In this document: positions 25,705 to 40,399 of the stretch, in pieces
Layout of the letters: every line of letters starts with the position of its first letter
Numbering within the stretch: the first letter of the stretch is position 1
Source: Rostratula benghalensis
Taxonomy: Eukaryota > Chordata > Aves > Charadriiformes > Rostratulidae
Length of the DNA: 64,000 nucleotides
Direction: 5' to 3'
Assembly (NCBI GenBank): GCA_013399305.1
Contig: VXAI01000039.1
Location: 5,522,196-5,586,195 of the forward strand
Made by a program: the position numbers and the translations under genes
The notes under the pieces: model-generated
What the model was told of the DNA's origin: nothing
What the model saw: only the letters and a program-made list of their open reading frames with translations
Databases searched by the model: none

Positions 25705-28556
25705 CTGTGAAGTGGGACATATAAAAATGGATCACACATATTCAAACAGGGCAAGAAAAATTATCAGCATTTGTTTGAGAAATAAAGAGTGTAATTTACA
25801 TATAGACTGAGTAATTTTTTTGTGTTTCCAAATGCTGTCATGACATCATATCCATGATTACTGTCACTGTTTTGTTGTTCTGTTAAACTGCCAGGAGTTT
25901 CACTTTTTCTTCCGATTTTGCCCTTCCAGATGTGGATGGGCTCAAGTGAGAGCAGCTGCCACATGGTTCTTTGGTGCCGTCTGAAGCTAAACCATGACAA
26001 TCATCATGTCAGTAACTGCAAAACCTGGAAGTATAGGTGTCAGTAAGGAATCCTCAATGGCTAAAACAATCCAGTGGGATTTTGAAAGTCAGAGGTCTCA
26101 TCCCAATACTCCTTAATAATTTAAAAATAAATATAAAAAGAAAATTGGCAGATGGTATATACAGTTGAAGTGAATAATAATGAGGAGACAGACAGGGCAG
26201 CATATGGAATAAAATGGTTCATGTGGTTGGACATTTTCAGGAAAAGGATTTGCGTTTTCAGAGAGCCAAAGGCAAGGTCATTAATCTAAAAATAAGAACA
26301 TAGACTATACCTTAATGAGGAAAAATGGGCCCTGGAAAGCATTTTATCTGAAAAAGAGGCAAGATGTGCTGTGGATAAGGAAGTCTCATAAATTCCAGGA
26401 TCATGCTGTAGCTTAAGCAAGCAGTATGATATTTGGAAATGTACAAGGTAACTGGGAGTAGAAAGGCAATGTTGGGACTGGTATTGAAACACAGCATTCA
26501 GTTTGGACTTGCACATATTAAAATTTACTGTTGAGAAACTAGAAGTGAACTTTTAAAGTTAGAAAGTATTCAGGAAAACAATCAAAGCCTGCTGATGCCT
26601 CTTTGCATTAAGAAAGCTGAGAAAAAACTAACCACATGACATTCCATAGGTACTTTCCTGGGACAAGGGGATAGAGTAGGGAGAGCATGTTTCAATTTTG
26701 CAAATAAAAGTTAATAGGACAGGAAAATTTAATAATACCTCTAAAACCACAAAAAAAAAAAGTGACAGGAACAATTAACCTTGAATCCCGAGACTCTTCA
26801 GTTCTCCTTGATGTTTTTATCAAATCAAGGATATACCTCTATTTATTGCTTTAGCCAAAAGCCATACATTATAGGGTTTCAATTAAAATTTTAGGATAAA
26901 TAGAATAAAATTATATGTCTATGATATAGAAGTTAGATCAGATGATCTAACTGTGCCTTAGGTTTTAAAACTATTAGTGTCTCTCTGGAGGAGAAGAGAG
27001 TAAAATTCAAGCAAAGTGACTCTTGAGACAATTCTTTAAAAACGTAGTCTGTCTTCTTGTTTAAACTAAAGACAGTAATTAAGAGCTAGGGAGGCAGGAT
27101 AGAAACAGGTAAAATTTGTAGTACATCACATGTTAGAAGTAAATGCCTTGATATAAAAAGTTAAAGTTTGATTAATTTGATCTGCACAATCTTATGATTG
27201 ATTTCAGACTTCTTGAGATGAAAATCCATACCAGAAAACATTCACAAATATTTTTGCACACAAATTTTACTATGCATTTTCATAAAGACACTTAAATACT
27301 TACTTTCCATATCATGAAAAGGTAAGACATAGAGCAAAACTGCTGCTTTGTTTAGGGCTCATTGTGAAACTCCATTAGTACTGAAAACTTAAGACATTTA
27401 TTTGATTTTTCAAATTAAATATGGCCTTTCTGAACTATGAGCCTCATTCTTGAGAACTGAATACTCTCTGAAACATGGAGGAGTTATTTGTACTATTATA
27501 GAGCACACAATTATTTATTTGGCATGAAATAGCACACTTAGCGAAGCACAAAATCTCTCAGGAATTTAGTCAGTACTATTCCAAATTTTTGGAGACTGTG
27601 AAACTTAAATCTGATTAAAAATGACAAACTGCATGTCAGAGTAGATTGTTTCACTCATTTCAATTGGATTTCTGACAGCCACAATGAAAAGTCTGCAGAT
27701 GTTATGAAACTAGATCAGAAATAACAACATTTCCTTTATTAGTCTACCTTACTGAAAATTTTGTCAGTCAGTGGTTTTTTGTTTGCCTGTGATTGATGGT
27801 CTCTATGGGCTTCCCCAAAGAAAATGCTACAGAAATACAACTAGAAACAAAAACTTCCTTTACAGTGAATGTGGTGGTTCAGTTAATCCAAAGTTCATTT
27901 TCCCTAAAAGAAAATACCTCATCACAGTAGTGTCACTCAGTGCCTTATCTAAGTATATCAAACACCCACAAATGTGGGAATTGTGCTGCAGATAAATTCT
28001 AAGTGCATGGAACACTTACCTTCTTCCACCATCTTCCACAGCAGTACAACTTTGTGGAAATTAAAATAATTGATCATTTCTGAAATAAAATTACTAACAA
28101 AGGTTGGTAATCTTTCACTTGCTTTAAGTTCCCTTTACCCAGTTAAATCACTGGGTAATCACTAGGGCAGCAAAAACATACCTTGTTTGGTGTCTACAGT
28201 ACAGTGTTACCTTCAGGGATTTGAAGTAAAACAAGTAAAGATATGGGATTTCTGCATCATGGAATGGGTCATGACACAGAGATCCCTGAGCAAGCAGCAA
28301 TCTGAACTGGTAAATGTACATGGAGTAGCATGGTACTGTTTTAATACAGAGGCATGGACTCAATTTCAATTTAGGGTATTATCTCAATACTGTCCCACAC
28401 TAATTGAGTTAAGCTGCTCAGATAAAAAATTTCTCTCTGCAAACTACTCCAATGAGAGCCACACTTCCCTGCCTTTCCACTTCCACACTTCGAAGGTGGA
28501 TGATTTAATCTGATTCAAAATATGTAAATGTGTCCTTAGATGTCTGCAGGTATAAT

Positions 28557-28860
28557 CACAGAATGGTAGGATTTGGAAAGGACCTTCAGAAATTATCTAG
28601 TCCAAATGCCTTGCGAAAGCTAGTTCACCTGGAGTAGGTTGGACTGGAATGCATTCAGGCAGGTTTTGAATATCTCCACAGCAGGAGACTCCGTAACCCT
28701 TTGGGCAGCCTGTTGTGACAGGCTCTGTCACTCCCAAAGCAAAGAAGTTTTTCCTTATGTTGAGATTGAATTTCCCATGTTCCAATATGCGCCTGTGGCC
28801 CCTTTTCCTGTCGCTGGGCACCACTGGAAAGAGTCTGACCATATCTTCTTGACATATTGA
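28557..28860 (-). mobile_element. CR1 LINE fragment, antisense
   Basis: The plus strand reads CACAGAATGGTAGGATTTGG, then CCTGGAGTAGGTTGGACTGG, AGGTTTTGAATATCTCC, TTGGGCAGCCTGTTG and CTGTCGCTGGGCACCACTGG. This is the reverse complement of the 3' portion of a CR1 element of the type seen at 14670 and 16343. It is a 5'-truncated copy inserted in the intron between the two EF-hand exons. Open frames here on both strands are remnants or shadows. Confidence 0.85.
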
Positions 28861-31800
28861 CGAGATAATGAAGATGTTTTAGATGCGTAGACCACAGTAT
28901 AGGACAAGAGTATGTATTAGGACTACAGTAGACTTCACCTCAGAATTAGAAACAGAACTACCAGCGCTCTGAACCTGTGGCTTCAGAGAAAAGAGAAAAC
29001 CACATTGATGTGAGTGCAAACAAAATCCTGTACCATTATACTTTGTGTCTGTTTTCAGTCAACTCCAACCTTTAGACCTACATGGGAAACAAAACCGGGT
29101 TCAGCTGTCTTCACTGCTTGTTGCCGTGTTTCAAAATATACTTTTTTTTTGTAGGAGAGAACTTAAGAATCAATAAGCCAGAGAGAAATAACTGAAGAAG
29201 TGCAACTGCTTGGCCTAACCTCGAGGTCACTGGCTAGAGAAAGGGAGAGCCCAGGTAACCTCAGCTTCAGAAACTGTTTCTTCTGTATTATGCATTAGCC
29301 AGTCATTATACTGTGCCCGCACAATCTGGTTTCTAAGGTCCTCTTGCTTAAAAGCATCTCTTCTCTGACTGTAGGCATGAACCTTTTTTCTTAGCCAGGA
29401 ACTGAGAAATTCATGGCTGCAAGATCATCTAAGCAGTTAGGGTTGGAATGTTAATACACCTTTGATGATCCCAAATGCTTCATTTGGACTGAAGAAAAGA
29501 CTTCAAGCTGTCTACCCAAGTATATGAAATATTCATGTTGTAAATATATACGCAAGCATATTCACCTAATACCTAGATATGAGGTAGAAGTAGTCTCATT
29601 TTAAAAGCTATACATAGCCCCTTTTTTCTTAACATGCCATTCCAATAGTTTCACTATTAATAGTGATAATAAAAATAAATAGTACAACCTAAATAATAAG
29701 TTATCCCTAATTAATAGGCAGAAAATAAATGGAACTTTAATGGAAGGTTAACAGATAAAACATGCTTGTGCCTATGCCACGTGTAGGAAACACCAAAGTT
29801 GGTAAATAATTCCATAAGAGTAGATAGGCTTATTATCTCTTCTCAGTTCCAAGTCCTCCAAATAACAAATAGTAATACCAGCGATAAGAAAGCAAAATCA
29901 AAAGTCATAAGGGTAAAAATTTAAAGGCAAGGGCTCCACAAAGTATTTTTGATGAGAATTTAGAAAACGAATGCTGACAAAACTTGCAACTTACGTTAGT
30001 TGTAGTTGTGCAAATAAGTGCCATGAAGGATCACGTGGCATAAAGTATGACAGCGTTATCATTAATAGTGAAATAAAGCCAGAAGAAGTTAAATTAATTA
30101 TTTTTGTTTTCTTTCGGATCTCAGTGGCTCAACACAGGGAACACATTAGGAATCTTACTCTTTGAAGGAAATATGGAGTCATAATTCCAGCCAAGCTGTC
30201 ACATAAAAAAAGGACACGCTTCTGTTCCCAACGCACAAACAAGCAACAGGTTGATAGCAAATATAAAAACTGACAGTAATTGATATATAATATGAGAAAA
30301 AAAAGACTAAACAACATGAAGAAACTGATTGAAATGTTATCTTACCTATTTTACCTATGCATTTAGCAGCAATCCAATTCAATGTATAATTCCTTCGGAT
30401 TACATTTTTTAAAGATAGAGCGTAGTAACCAAACTGTTTATAGATACAGCTCTACTCGTCTAGAGTGTGCATTCTTCAAAGGATTTACAGATAAATACAC
30501 ACTTACACATAGTCACAAAGACAACAGTACTTAATTTCTTACTTAACATTTATTTTCTTAGTACATTTTATATTAAAACTCTTGAATTTATGCTTTATGT
30601 AAAGATCATATATACACGTACACATACCTTGTATATCTATCTACACACACTCACGGATATGTAACACTATTCAAAGGCTCATTACATTTTGAGAAATGTG
30701 TATTTCTGATATCACCTGTAATTGAAGTATAATAAACTCATATGTGAAAATGGCATATTTAATCTTAGAGTAGTTCTCATCATTTCTTAGAAATAATGAT
30801 GAACTTTGTACAGTTTCTTGAGAGTGAGTAGTTGGCTCATTTGGCTGTTTCTTAATTGATTTTGTTTTGCCTCATTAACTGGAATTAATCTGCACTGAGA
30901 AAGCATAAAAAAATAAAATGCAGAAGAAAAATTATTATATATTCAACTTGCTTTCCAACTGTCACTTGCTTTTTCTATAAAATATTGCTTCTTAGCTCAC
31001 TACTCTAGGAAACAAATAGAAGGAAAGCAGCTCTAAGTCTAATCAAGTACAAGTTATTTCACTTTCACACACAGAAGGAACTTGAATTTCACTATAGAGG
31101 AAGATGAAATATTCTTAAAGCTTAGGTATCCTTCATGGAAAGTAAGGAGAAAAGGCTTACTGTTTATAAAATGACAATTCCACCATATGGGAATAACTGC
31201 ATTCATCACTGGAAAAACACATTTTATTCCCATGTCTCCCCACAGCACTTCAAATATTGTTTTCTCTTCTATACAGCAACAGCAATATACAGTAATCAAA
31301 CAGTCTACAGTGACAGAAACACCGATGTTCCATTTATAACTTTGTATTAAACTCCATTTTGGTTTGCATAAGATAAAAGACAATAGATAAACAAATCAGT
31401 CTGTTAGAAACTGAATATTCATAGCTAACCAGAAGAACCAATTACTTTCCTTTATTTTAGATTCATTTAAATTCTTTCAGAGTGCTCTAAAAGCAAACCA
31501 AACCAAAACAATTTCAAGGAACCAGACCACTTTGCTTGAAATGTTTCAAATACCTTGAATTTATGTTAGACCAGAGGTGATGAAGATTGCAAAAATTCTG
31601 CCCATTTCACAGCCCACCCTTTTGGAAGGATAGCTACTCTTTTTTTATTTCTTTCTACCCCTCAAAAAAAGAATAGGTTAAAACGTTAACTTCATCAGTA
31701 AGTCTCCACAAAACCAAACAATATCTGACTTGCCAATACAATATCTAGAAACTAGAACATTAAATGAGTTAGACTTAGCAGTGAAAGCAGTCAAGTCACA

Positions 31801-32098
31801 GAAGAATTTATACGGGAAAAAAAGTTCACTTAGCCTGCATGGAGCTATGTAATCCCACCACTTACCTGTCATAATTGCAGACTGGCCTGTCTGACATTTA
31901 CATTGCATAATGGAGTTTTCATTTTTGAGGTTTATTTTAACTGTAATTCTGTATTAGAATACAGAGGCATTAAAAAAACAAAATTATTCCTAAATACTCA
32001 AACTGCTCAAATGAAGAAAACCAGTAGCTTGCCAATTTTGAATTTATTGTTATAATGCTGGAATTATTTTTTAAAGCTTTCTCACAAGTTGAAATAGC

Positions 32099-32130
32099 GC
32101 TTTTTTTTTAACAACAAAAAAAAAAAAGCA
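32099..32130. repeat. A/T hairpin
   Basis: GC followed by a T run, AACAAC, an A run and GC, so the two homopolymers face each other in a possible hairpin. Confidence 0.75.
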
Positions 32131-33062
32131 GTATTTTTGCTTTTTCTGTAGGGAAGTATCTCTTTCTTTTGCTTCAAGATGGAAATACAAGAACTTTATG
32201 ATTTCTGATCCAAAATACATTGATAAAAAGTGGAGTGTTTCTGTCATTATTTTCAGTCTCCAAGTGATCAATTTCATTTTTACATTAGGTAGGTAGTCTA
32301 TGTGGACAACTATGAGATAATAAAATGCAGCCCAAAAGCCTGATTGCATTCATTGCATAGCAAGATTGAGGAGATGTAAAATTTAAGATGCAGTAAAAAC
32401 TGAAGTTCAATATTCATGTGATTTCAAATTGACTTCATGAGTCCTTGTTGTTTTCTACAATAAATATTTTAGTTTTCATATTCCCTTAATGATTTAATTT
32501 AAAATTCAGAAAGGCACTATTTTTTATTGCAGGTCTGCAGATTGCAAAACTTTCACTCTATTGTAAGAATAATGGAGAAGATTTCTCCTGATCCTGACAA
32601 CATGTACAAGAGTATAATAGTGTCTCCCATTGAGCCCTGGGGAATATCAAAGACCTTTCTAGCACTGCCCCTCCCACACCCACTGTAATCACATTCTCAA
32701 GAAAGTTAGTGAGCTCAGCATTCTCTCAATGTCAGGTTCCTCTCTTACATCATAAATCAATACTTTCTAGATAAGGTATTCAAAATTAGATATTTTTGTT
32801 TCTTTTCACCTACCACAGCAATTCCAATTTTTAGAAATACTGTTAGCTATCATACACACTAAGGGCAGGAGTGAGCAAGAGTCTAATCCCACAAGATTAT
32901 AAAATAATCTTGATTTATTAAGCTTTTATGCTGACAAAGACTAAACAACATCAGTGGCTTCAACTACAGAAGGACAAAAAAAAAAGTGTCAAGTTTTCAA
33001 TAATCAAAGATAATTCTCTGAGAAACGATGCATTTCATTTAAACATGTTCCTCTGAGTTATG

Positions 33063-33097
33063 GTTTTTTTTGTTTGGTTTTTTTTTTTTTTTTTTAA
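33063..33097 (+). repeat. Poly-T rich run
   Basis: TTTTTTTTGTTTGGTTTTTTTT and further T. No element is attached. Confidence 0.85.
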
Positions 33098-34925
33098 TTT
33101 GTCATCTTGTTTTAAGTCTCCAGAAAGAACTGAGTCACATAGTTAACTTGTTCTGAGTAAATATGCAGTTTATGATCTTCTTCCATCAGGTGAAGGCAAA
33201 GATTAACAAACATTGAGATCATACAGCAGTTTGGTTCTTAATTGCAAAAACACACACTATTCTGTGTTTTGCAAAAGCACTTCAGTGATTCTTTTTGTCA
33301 CATGAAAGTGACACAAATGTTCTCAGCTGAAGCCAAGAAACAGGCGTAGCTTCTCTATTTTTCTCCTAGTGCCGAAAGAATGATTTCTGGGGCAACAAGT
33401 TAGTTCACTGTGTCTCTTGTCAAAACATGCAATGACAAACCACACAGCACTAACAATGAACTTATTTTATATTATTCTTTAGATTAATTAATTTGATATT
33501 TCTGCAGAGAATTTTAGCAAAAAGACAAAGAACCATGTTTGGGCTGTGTGACCTGTTTCAATAAAGGAAGAATTTTTTCAAACTAGGTTTGACTCAAAGA
33601 AACAAAGGAAAGACAAAAAACATGCATGTAGCAACTGAACAGAGAAGAATTGTTTCTTTACACAACCTGGAAAATCTGAAAAATAATTTTGCTACTGACC
33701 TTCAGCACTAGTACTTTAGACCTGCTCTTTTAATGCAAAAAGCATGATTCACCAATAATTAGATAATGCATTTGGAGTGGTGCAAGAATTCAACTACTTT
33801 CCAGTAGTTACATGAGGACTATGGCAATAGTCAAGTTATGTTCAAGTGGTAAAATAAAGGATGTAAAACTCAGTTTCTTTAGACTGCCAACCAATACACT
33901 AATCTCTATCACATTATTTCAAGCATTGATAATATATATATGTAAGTATAAAATAGAATTTGCACCATATACCTGTGACTCTTGTGTCTCTTATGTATTT
34001 ATAAAGTGTATTCGTATAAATATTATTTGTAAAGATTCTAAAAAACAGCAGGAAAACAATCTTATGAATCTTACAAAAATAATGAATTACCCATTTCAAA
34101 AAACAATTTAAAATATTATTTGAAATGGTACTTGCATGAAGCCTCTAGACCTAAAAATTGACACTAAAACTTCTGAAGATAATTGTATAGAAAACATAAC
34201 ATCAGCCTAACACCTTTGGTACTGGATATTAATTCGTAAATATTTCTTAACACTGTCACACAACTTAAAAGTATAGGATCATGATCAGCAGTGGCATTTA
34301 ACAAATCTTACTTTTCTTGTCTTCTTAAGTGGCCAACTGGCATTTCACTCAATATAGTTCAGCCATGATTACATTCCTCAAACACGGACTTCTCCATTAT
34401 CTAGGAAATCCAAGTACATTTGCTACACCACCTTTTAATAGGGTGAATCCTTCAAGGTAGATGAAAGCTAGTGCTGTCGTGTCTACATGAGCAACATGTA
34501 GAGCAACAATTATTGGTTTACCTCCCATGAACTCTCATTCCAAGACTACTTCTGTACTTCTCCAGCCCCAAGTCATATAAAGCAATAATACTTGTTTAGT
34601 ATTCCAGAACTGATTTAAAAAATAGTTCATAGTTTCATAGTTTTCAACTTCTAAAATACATTCATACAGTTGGACTTTGCAATACCACACTGTGGATAAT
34701 AAAACAACTTGTGCTCAAAACAACCTATTCTATTCTAACCCTCAAGGTGTATCCCAAAGCACTGTATTCACATTTCTGAATAATCATTGCAGAATTTCCA
34801 AATAATTCAGGTTTTCCAAAATTATTGAATGAAGTGTTCTACCTCAGAGACTAAAGAGAAAGCATTCTTAAGACATAATATACCACGTGTGTCCTCACAA
34901 TGACAACTGAACAGCTACTTTGCTA

Positions 34926-35192
<267 letters not shown>

Positions 35193-36969
35193 TTACTAAG
35201 ATTTTAAAAGTAAATGGAAAAAATATATATAATGGAAAAGAAGAGAGTATTAACTTCTTATAACAATAGCAACAGAGTTGCTTTATGAGGCAAGACATTT
35301 TTTCTGTAGTAGTTTCTTCCATGTAATTTCGTTATCTGGTCTTCAGATTTAGGCCAAAAAACTGATTACACTTCTAGGTACTTTTTATAGATTAAGTTTT
35401 CTGTGTAGGGAAAGTAAGAAAAGTCTTAACAGTTTCCAAGCCTGTACTTTTTTTTCATTTAGATCATTCTGAAAAGATACGACTGAAAATGCTACCTTTA
35501 CTAAAGCATTTTGTATACACATAAACTGAATACTGCGATGTAATACATGCAGTAAAATCTGCAAATATGAAAATGATAGACTATAAAGAACGTACTTCAT
35601 AATAACATTTGCCTTCAGAAAGGAGAAATTACACCTGAGTGCTCATATGCTAGTCCTGCCTTTTCATTTAGTGGACACAGCAAATGTGTTTGAACAAGAG
35701 AAGGTGGGATTGAAGGAGGAAGAGAAAGGATCTCTGACAAGTTTATTCTTCTCATTATCAAGTTGTCTATAGAGCAGAAATTGCTACAGCAAATGTCCTA
35801 CATACAGTGATTACAGTCACTATTTATTTTAAACCAAAGCACAATATAGGATATATCTGGTATTCTCTTATTCAGTTGCTGTGTATTTTAAATTAAACAG
35901 AAAGAAGAGAAACAGTTAAGAAGTTCTCAGTTTTATTATGATACCCTTAGTATTTCCAAAGTGGCGTTTTCTTATATGACAAGATATGTAAATGCAGACC
36001 ATCAAAACACCATGTATTTGTTGCAAACATTTACAGAAAGCTACTACTTAAGTGGAATCCAAATAGTGAATATGAGACCAGAGCAATACACTGACTAGCA
36101 AAGAGAGGTATGTTCCATTCTTCTTTTTATATGCTATGATGAAGATACAATTATGTATGAGGAACCAATATTTAACTCATAAGAACTGCTTAGGAAGTTG
36201 TTTTGATTTACAATGGATCCTACTTAAGAAACACCTAATTTACATCTATGAGACAGCAATCTTCTATTTTGGTGTATTTACTGGTAAATGCATTACAATG
36301 ACTGCAACATGTACATGCCCACCACCATCAGGTCCAGAGAGAAAAAGCTCCTAAATACTTCTTGCTATCTTAGGAAGTCTCAGATCTAGAAGACAAAGTC
36401 TCCTATGACAGAAGTTAAATTGTGGAAGTAGACAAAATGGTTTTAGGAATCAAAACCACTCTAGGATTCATTTATTTTATTTCCTGTAAAAGCCACAGCC
36501 TGTTATGTAGCTATCTACAAAACCTCAACTGCAGTAACAGCAGTAAACAAAACCAAGCTGTATTTATCTGACAGCCTAAACTACACATGGCATTTGCATA
36601 TTTGTCCATACCTGACAGGCTTAGAGATTGAGGACATAAAATTTGCAAGAGTTGAGTTTTACATGATTGTTTTTCAGGGGTCTAATGCAGAAAGACTCGG
36701 TAGGAAAACATGTTTATTCCTTAGCCATTCTGGAGCTGCAATGCTCAAACCTGTACAGTTGAATGGATGCATTCTCCAGGTGGTGGGGAGGGAAGAGAGC
36801 ACTTAACTTTAACATACTCTAACTCATTTGGGTGAACTCCAAAAGACTGGGACAGGAAAACAAGTATCCTCTTTGTCTCCCCTAGATACTGGTCACAGTA
36901 TCCCAACAGAGTTTGGTTTTCCTCTGGTACAGCTGAAATCTATCACCATTTTATCTACAGTTCTGGGGA

Positions 36970-37013
36970 AGAAAAAAAAAAAAAAAAAAAAACAACCCAC
37001 AAAAAACCCCAAC
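36970..37013 (+). repeat. Poly-A followed by A/C tract
   Basis: About 22 A are followed by CAACCCACAAAAAACCCCAAC. Confidence 0.85.
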
Positions 37014-37519
37014 GTAGCTATTTCTTAGCTCCTATACCGTTCAGACCTCTTTAGCACATCCAGATATTATTTCTTATAAATTATTTCTATCAAATGGTTC
37101 TCTTTCTGCAATTCTAAAACTGCAAAGAGATAATGTTTACCTTAGAGATCTGCAACAACAAAAAAAATCAGCTTAATTCTCAACAGTATCGGTGAAATCC
37201 TGTTAGTTGTTGTAGTGTCTTTGATGAGTTATAGAAATGGACAAAGACACAATGATGTTAATTTTCATTTGAATATTAAAGGTTATTTATTAAGTATGGA
37301 GAAGATTAGCATAGGTAGCACAAAGATATCCACATGAGAGGTTATATAAAGTGTAAATTTAGAGAAAAATAATTTTTTTTTATAAATAAATACAAGCCAT
37401 AGAGTCATGAAAAACACTGTAATAATTAGTATTTTTTCATACTTATGACTCAAAACAGTGTTTATGGAAGACCTTTACTGGAAGTTAAAGAAAAGAACAT
37501 AATTTCTTGAGAAAATTGA

Positions 37520-37855
37520 TGGGCTGAGCCTAATGGTATGAGGTTCAATAAAGCCAATTGCCAGGTCCTGCAGTTGGGTCACAACAACCCTGTGCAGTGC
37601 TACAGAAGAAATGGCCTCAAGTTCCACCAGGGGAGGTTTGGATGCTAGGAAACATTTTTATACTGAAGGGGTTATCAAGCATTGGAACAGTCTGCCAGGG
37701 AAGTTGTTGAGTCACCATCCCTGGAGGTATTTAAAAGGCGGGTAGACTTAGTGCTTAGAGGTATGGTTTACTGATGGTTTTTGTCAGTGTTAGGTCGGTG
37801 GTTGGACTAGATGATGAAAGGCCCCTTCCAACCTAGGCAATTCTATGACTCTATT
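37520..37855 (+). mobile_element. CR1 LINE fragment with internal deletion, sense
   Basis: The first 85 bp match an upstream part of ORF2 (GGTATGAGGTTCAATAAAGCC, CCTGCAGTTGGGTCACAACAA). At about 37605 the sequence jumps to a much later part (ATGGCCTCAAGTTCCACCAG, GCATTGGAACAGTCTGCC) and runs to a CAATTCTATGACTCTAT tail. Several hundred bases of the element between these parts are missing. Its 3' end shares the diagnostic TATGGTTTACTGATGG with the copy at 42565-43276. Confidence 0.88.
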
Positions 37856-38754
37856 AGAGCACACAGCTAAAAATTCGTTACAGGTGTTCTACAATAACAT
37901 AACTTTTCATTTTCATTTTGTCTTTGTTATTTTAGTTGTTCCTGTGATGTCTTTTGGAAATATTTTTGACCTGAAAAGTACCTCATACTTATCAATATGC
38001 TTTATCAGTTGCTAACAAAGAACATTAATGTCTCTTTAACATTAATGAAAATAGAATTAGGATGGTGTTATTTAATTATCTAAAAAATAGGGGGTTTATG
38101 CATACTGAAACGTTAATCGAAATGGGAGTCTGTTGAAAGCCAGCTGTGAATAAGGTGATTACAGTTCACGAAACAATTTCATGTCTCTAAAACCCATCTT
38201 CAGTAGATGATTATTTTATACTCAACCATAACATTAAAGCCTATCCCCCTTATGAGAGTTGTTTGTACCATGCCTGTAAGATAATAGCTGTAATTTGCTC
38301 TCAGTGTGTATCTGCTCACTCTACAGATCAACCTGACTGAATTACAGTCCCAGTCGTGGTAGTCCATTGGCTTCTACTGTGTGTAGACAAATTTTTTTAG
38401 TGCTTCACTAACTCGTTTGAAAGCTAGTCCTCATGTTGAAAATACTGCTGACACCTTTTGGAAAAAATCTCTGTTGGCCATCATTTATAGTTTAGAACAG
38501 CTACTATTTTGTTTCTCACTTATCTGAATAGGTTGGTATAAAAGGCAGCTTTATCAACAGTAGCATTATACTCCCTGCAACCACACTGTGCCACAGTTCT
38601 CTGTAACATGGAAGTAGTATTCCTCTATCTCTTTATCTGAAAAATGATGTCAAGGTCATTGCATATGAGCACACGGCTTGCATGTAAAGGGGGATAGAAT
38701 GACATAAGGTATTTAAGCATACTGGCACCACTCTACAGTATCTTAAAATGACCT

Positions 38755-38839
38755 TAAAAAACAAACAAAAAACCACACACCAAAAAAATAAAACCAAACC
38801 CATAAAAAAACCCCAAACAAAAAACAAAACCCAAAAACA
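38755..38839 (+). repeat. A/C-rich low-complexity tract
   Basis: About 85 bp of A and C with only two T and no G (AAACAAACAAAAAACCACACACC and similar). Confidence 0.9.
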
Positions 38840-39124
38840 TTACAAATAAATGCTTTTGTTTCTGTTGCTCCAGAGTTTGGGAGGTTTTCAGTATTGTTCA
38901 TGACCAATCTCGCTAAGTAATGCAAAAATAACACGAATTATTTTTCCTTTAGATGCCCTGTGATAAATCTTGGGAGAAGCATAGATGTTCAGGGGCCTGG
39001 GTAGACACAAGGCACGTGCTGCACATGATGAATGGTTCCTTACCTTTCCTGCTTCACTGCCTTATCGTACTGATTGATAATATCAAACTTCAGTGTTTGT
39101 GATAAAAACTAGGTGATATGCTTC

Positions 39125-39174
39125 GCTATTATAAATAAAAGTAAGCTTAGCTATTATAACTAAAAGTAAGTGTA
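39125..39174 (+). repeat. Tandem duplication of a 25-bp unit
   Basis: GCTATTATAAATAAAAGTAAG and GCTATTATAACTAAAAGTAAG lie 25 bp apart, with one difference in the shared core. Confidence 0.9.
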
Positions 39175-40294
39175 TAAGTGAATATAGCTGTTGCTTGCAA
39201 AGAGTAGTTAAGTTGTCTAAGGTGAAAGAAAGATTTTGTGTTTTGTTCATTTTAAATGCAGCAAATAAAGAAAGAGAGAGTAGGGAAAGGAGTATTGTCT
39301 GCCAGTTATAGTACATATACTTACATAAGTGCAGGTAACTCACACCCTTCAAAAAGAGCCTGAACACTGTACAGCAGTTCTACCCCAAAGCCTACACCCT
39401 TTTTTTTTTTCCTGTTATTGCTTTAGATTTCATTATGTTAGGCAAAGTAATCTGTTGCTACCGAATTAATATATTTTGATCTAATACCCACCTTTTAAAT
39501 CTTACTATGCATTTTCACAACAGATTTTAGGCTGGTGACAGATGAACCTTCAGTTTATGATCTAAACTAATTACAACTGTGGTAAAACAGTTTTACAGGG
39601 CTATACCATATGAAAATGTTTTCATTTTATACATAATTCAAACCAGGCTTTATATCAAAGGCTCCATAGACTTTAACATAGAACAAATCTGATTGACAGA
39701 TGTAACTGACAAATACAGGGATCATAAGGCAACAATCAGACACCGCTAGTCAAGTTCCAAGACACAGTTTCATTATTAAATCACTTTCTTATCTCATGAC
39801 TGCCTTTTCCTGTAATATTGAAGGAAATGTGAAGCAGATGTTTAAATTACAAGAACAAGGCGCTCTGTCTACAGGAGACCTCCACCCATCTGGAGTAGTG
39901 GCACAAATTAAAACTTAAAGTAGCTTTACTTGTGCTCTAATTTAGTAAGCATTTCTTGTGAAATACTTGTCTCAATGACAGACAAATGGCAAACAGAGAT
40001 TAAGTATGAAAACCTTTTTAATGAGGACAAGTAGTTTATGCTTTACCTAATTGAGAAAGACAAAGTACTGGGAATATACTACTGTTATACTACTTCCAAA
40101 AAGTATTACTAGGAGTGCTAAGTTCTATATAATTATCAACAGACGTGAAAGAGTAACATACAAATTGTGAGTAATTAACTACCTTAATTCACTTTTCTTA
40201 TCTTTTTAAATTTCTAGAAAGCAAATTTGGTGTTTTCTTGTTCTTTTGTTTCATTCATGGAAAGCATTTATTCTACTACACAGCAGATTTTGTT

Positions 40295-40399
40295 AAAAAA
40301 AAACAAAACAAAAAAACACCAAAAACCCAACAACAACAAAAAAAACCCCCCACCAATAAACCAACCAACCAAAAAACCTGAAAAACAACCAGCCAAACA
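40295..40399 (+). repeat. A/C-rich low-complexity tract
   Basis: An A9 run is followed by CAAAACA, CAACAACAAC and CCAACCAACC units. The tract runs into the 44-bp tandem duplication at 40389-40476. Confidence 0.9.

Noticed and set aside
28597..28860. Frames on both strands that look moderately GC-rich and gene-like
   Set aside because: The segment is an antisense CR1 fragment.
37520..37855. Possible endogenous retrovirus or LTR
   Set aside because: The 3' tail repeats and ORF2-type peptide identify CR1. No LTR pair or TG...CA boundary with target-site duplication was found anywhere in the window.
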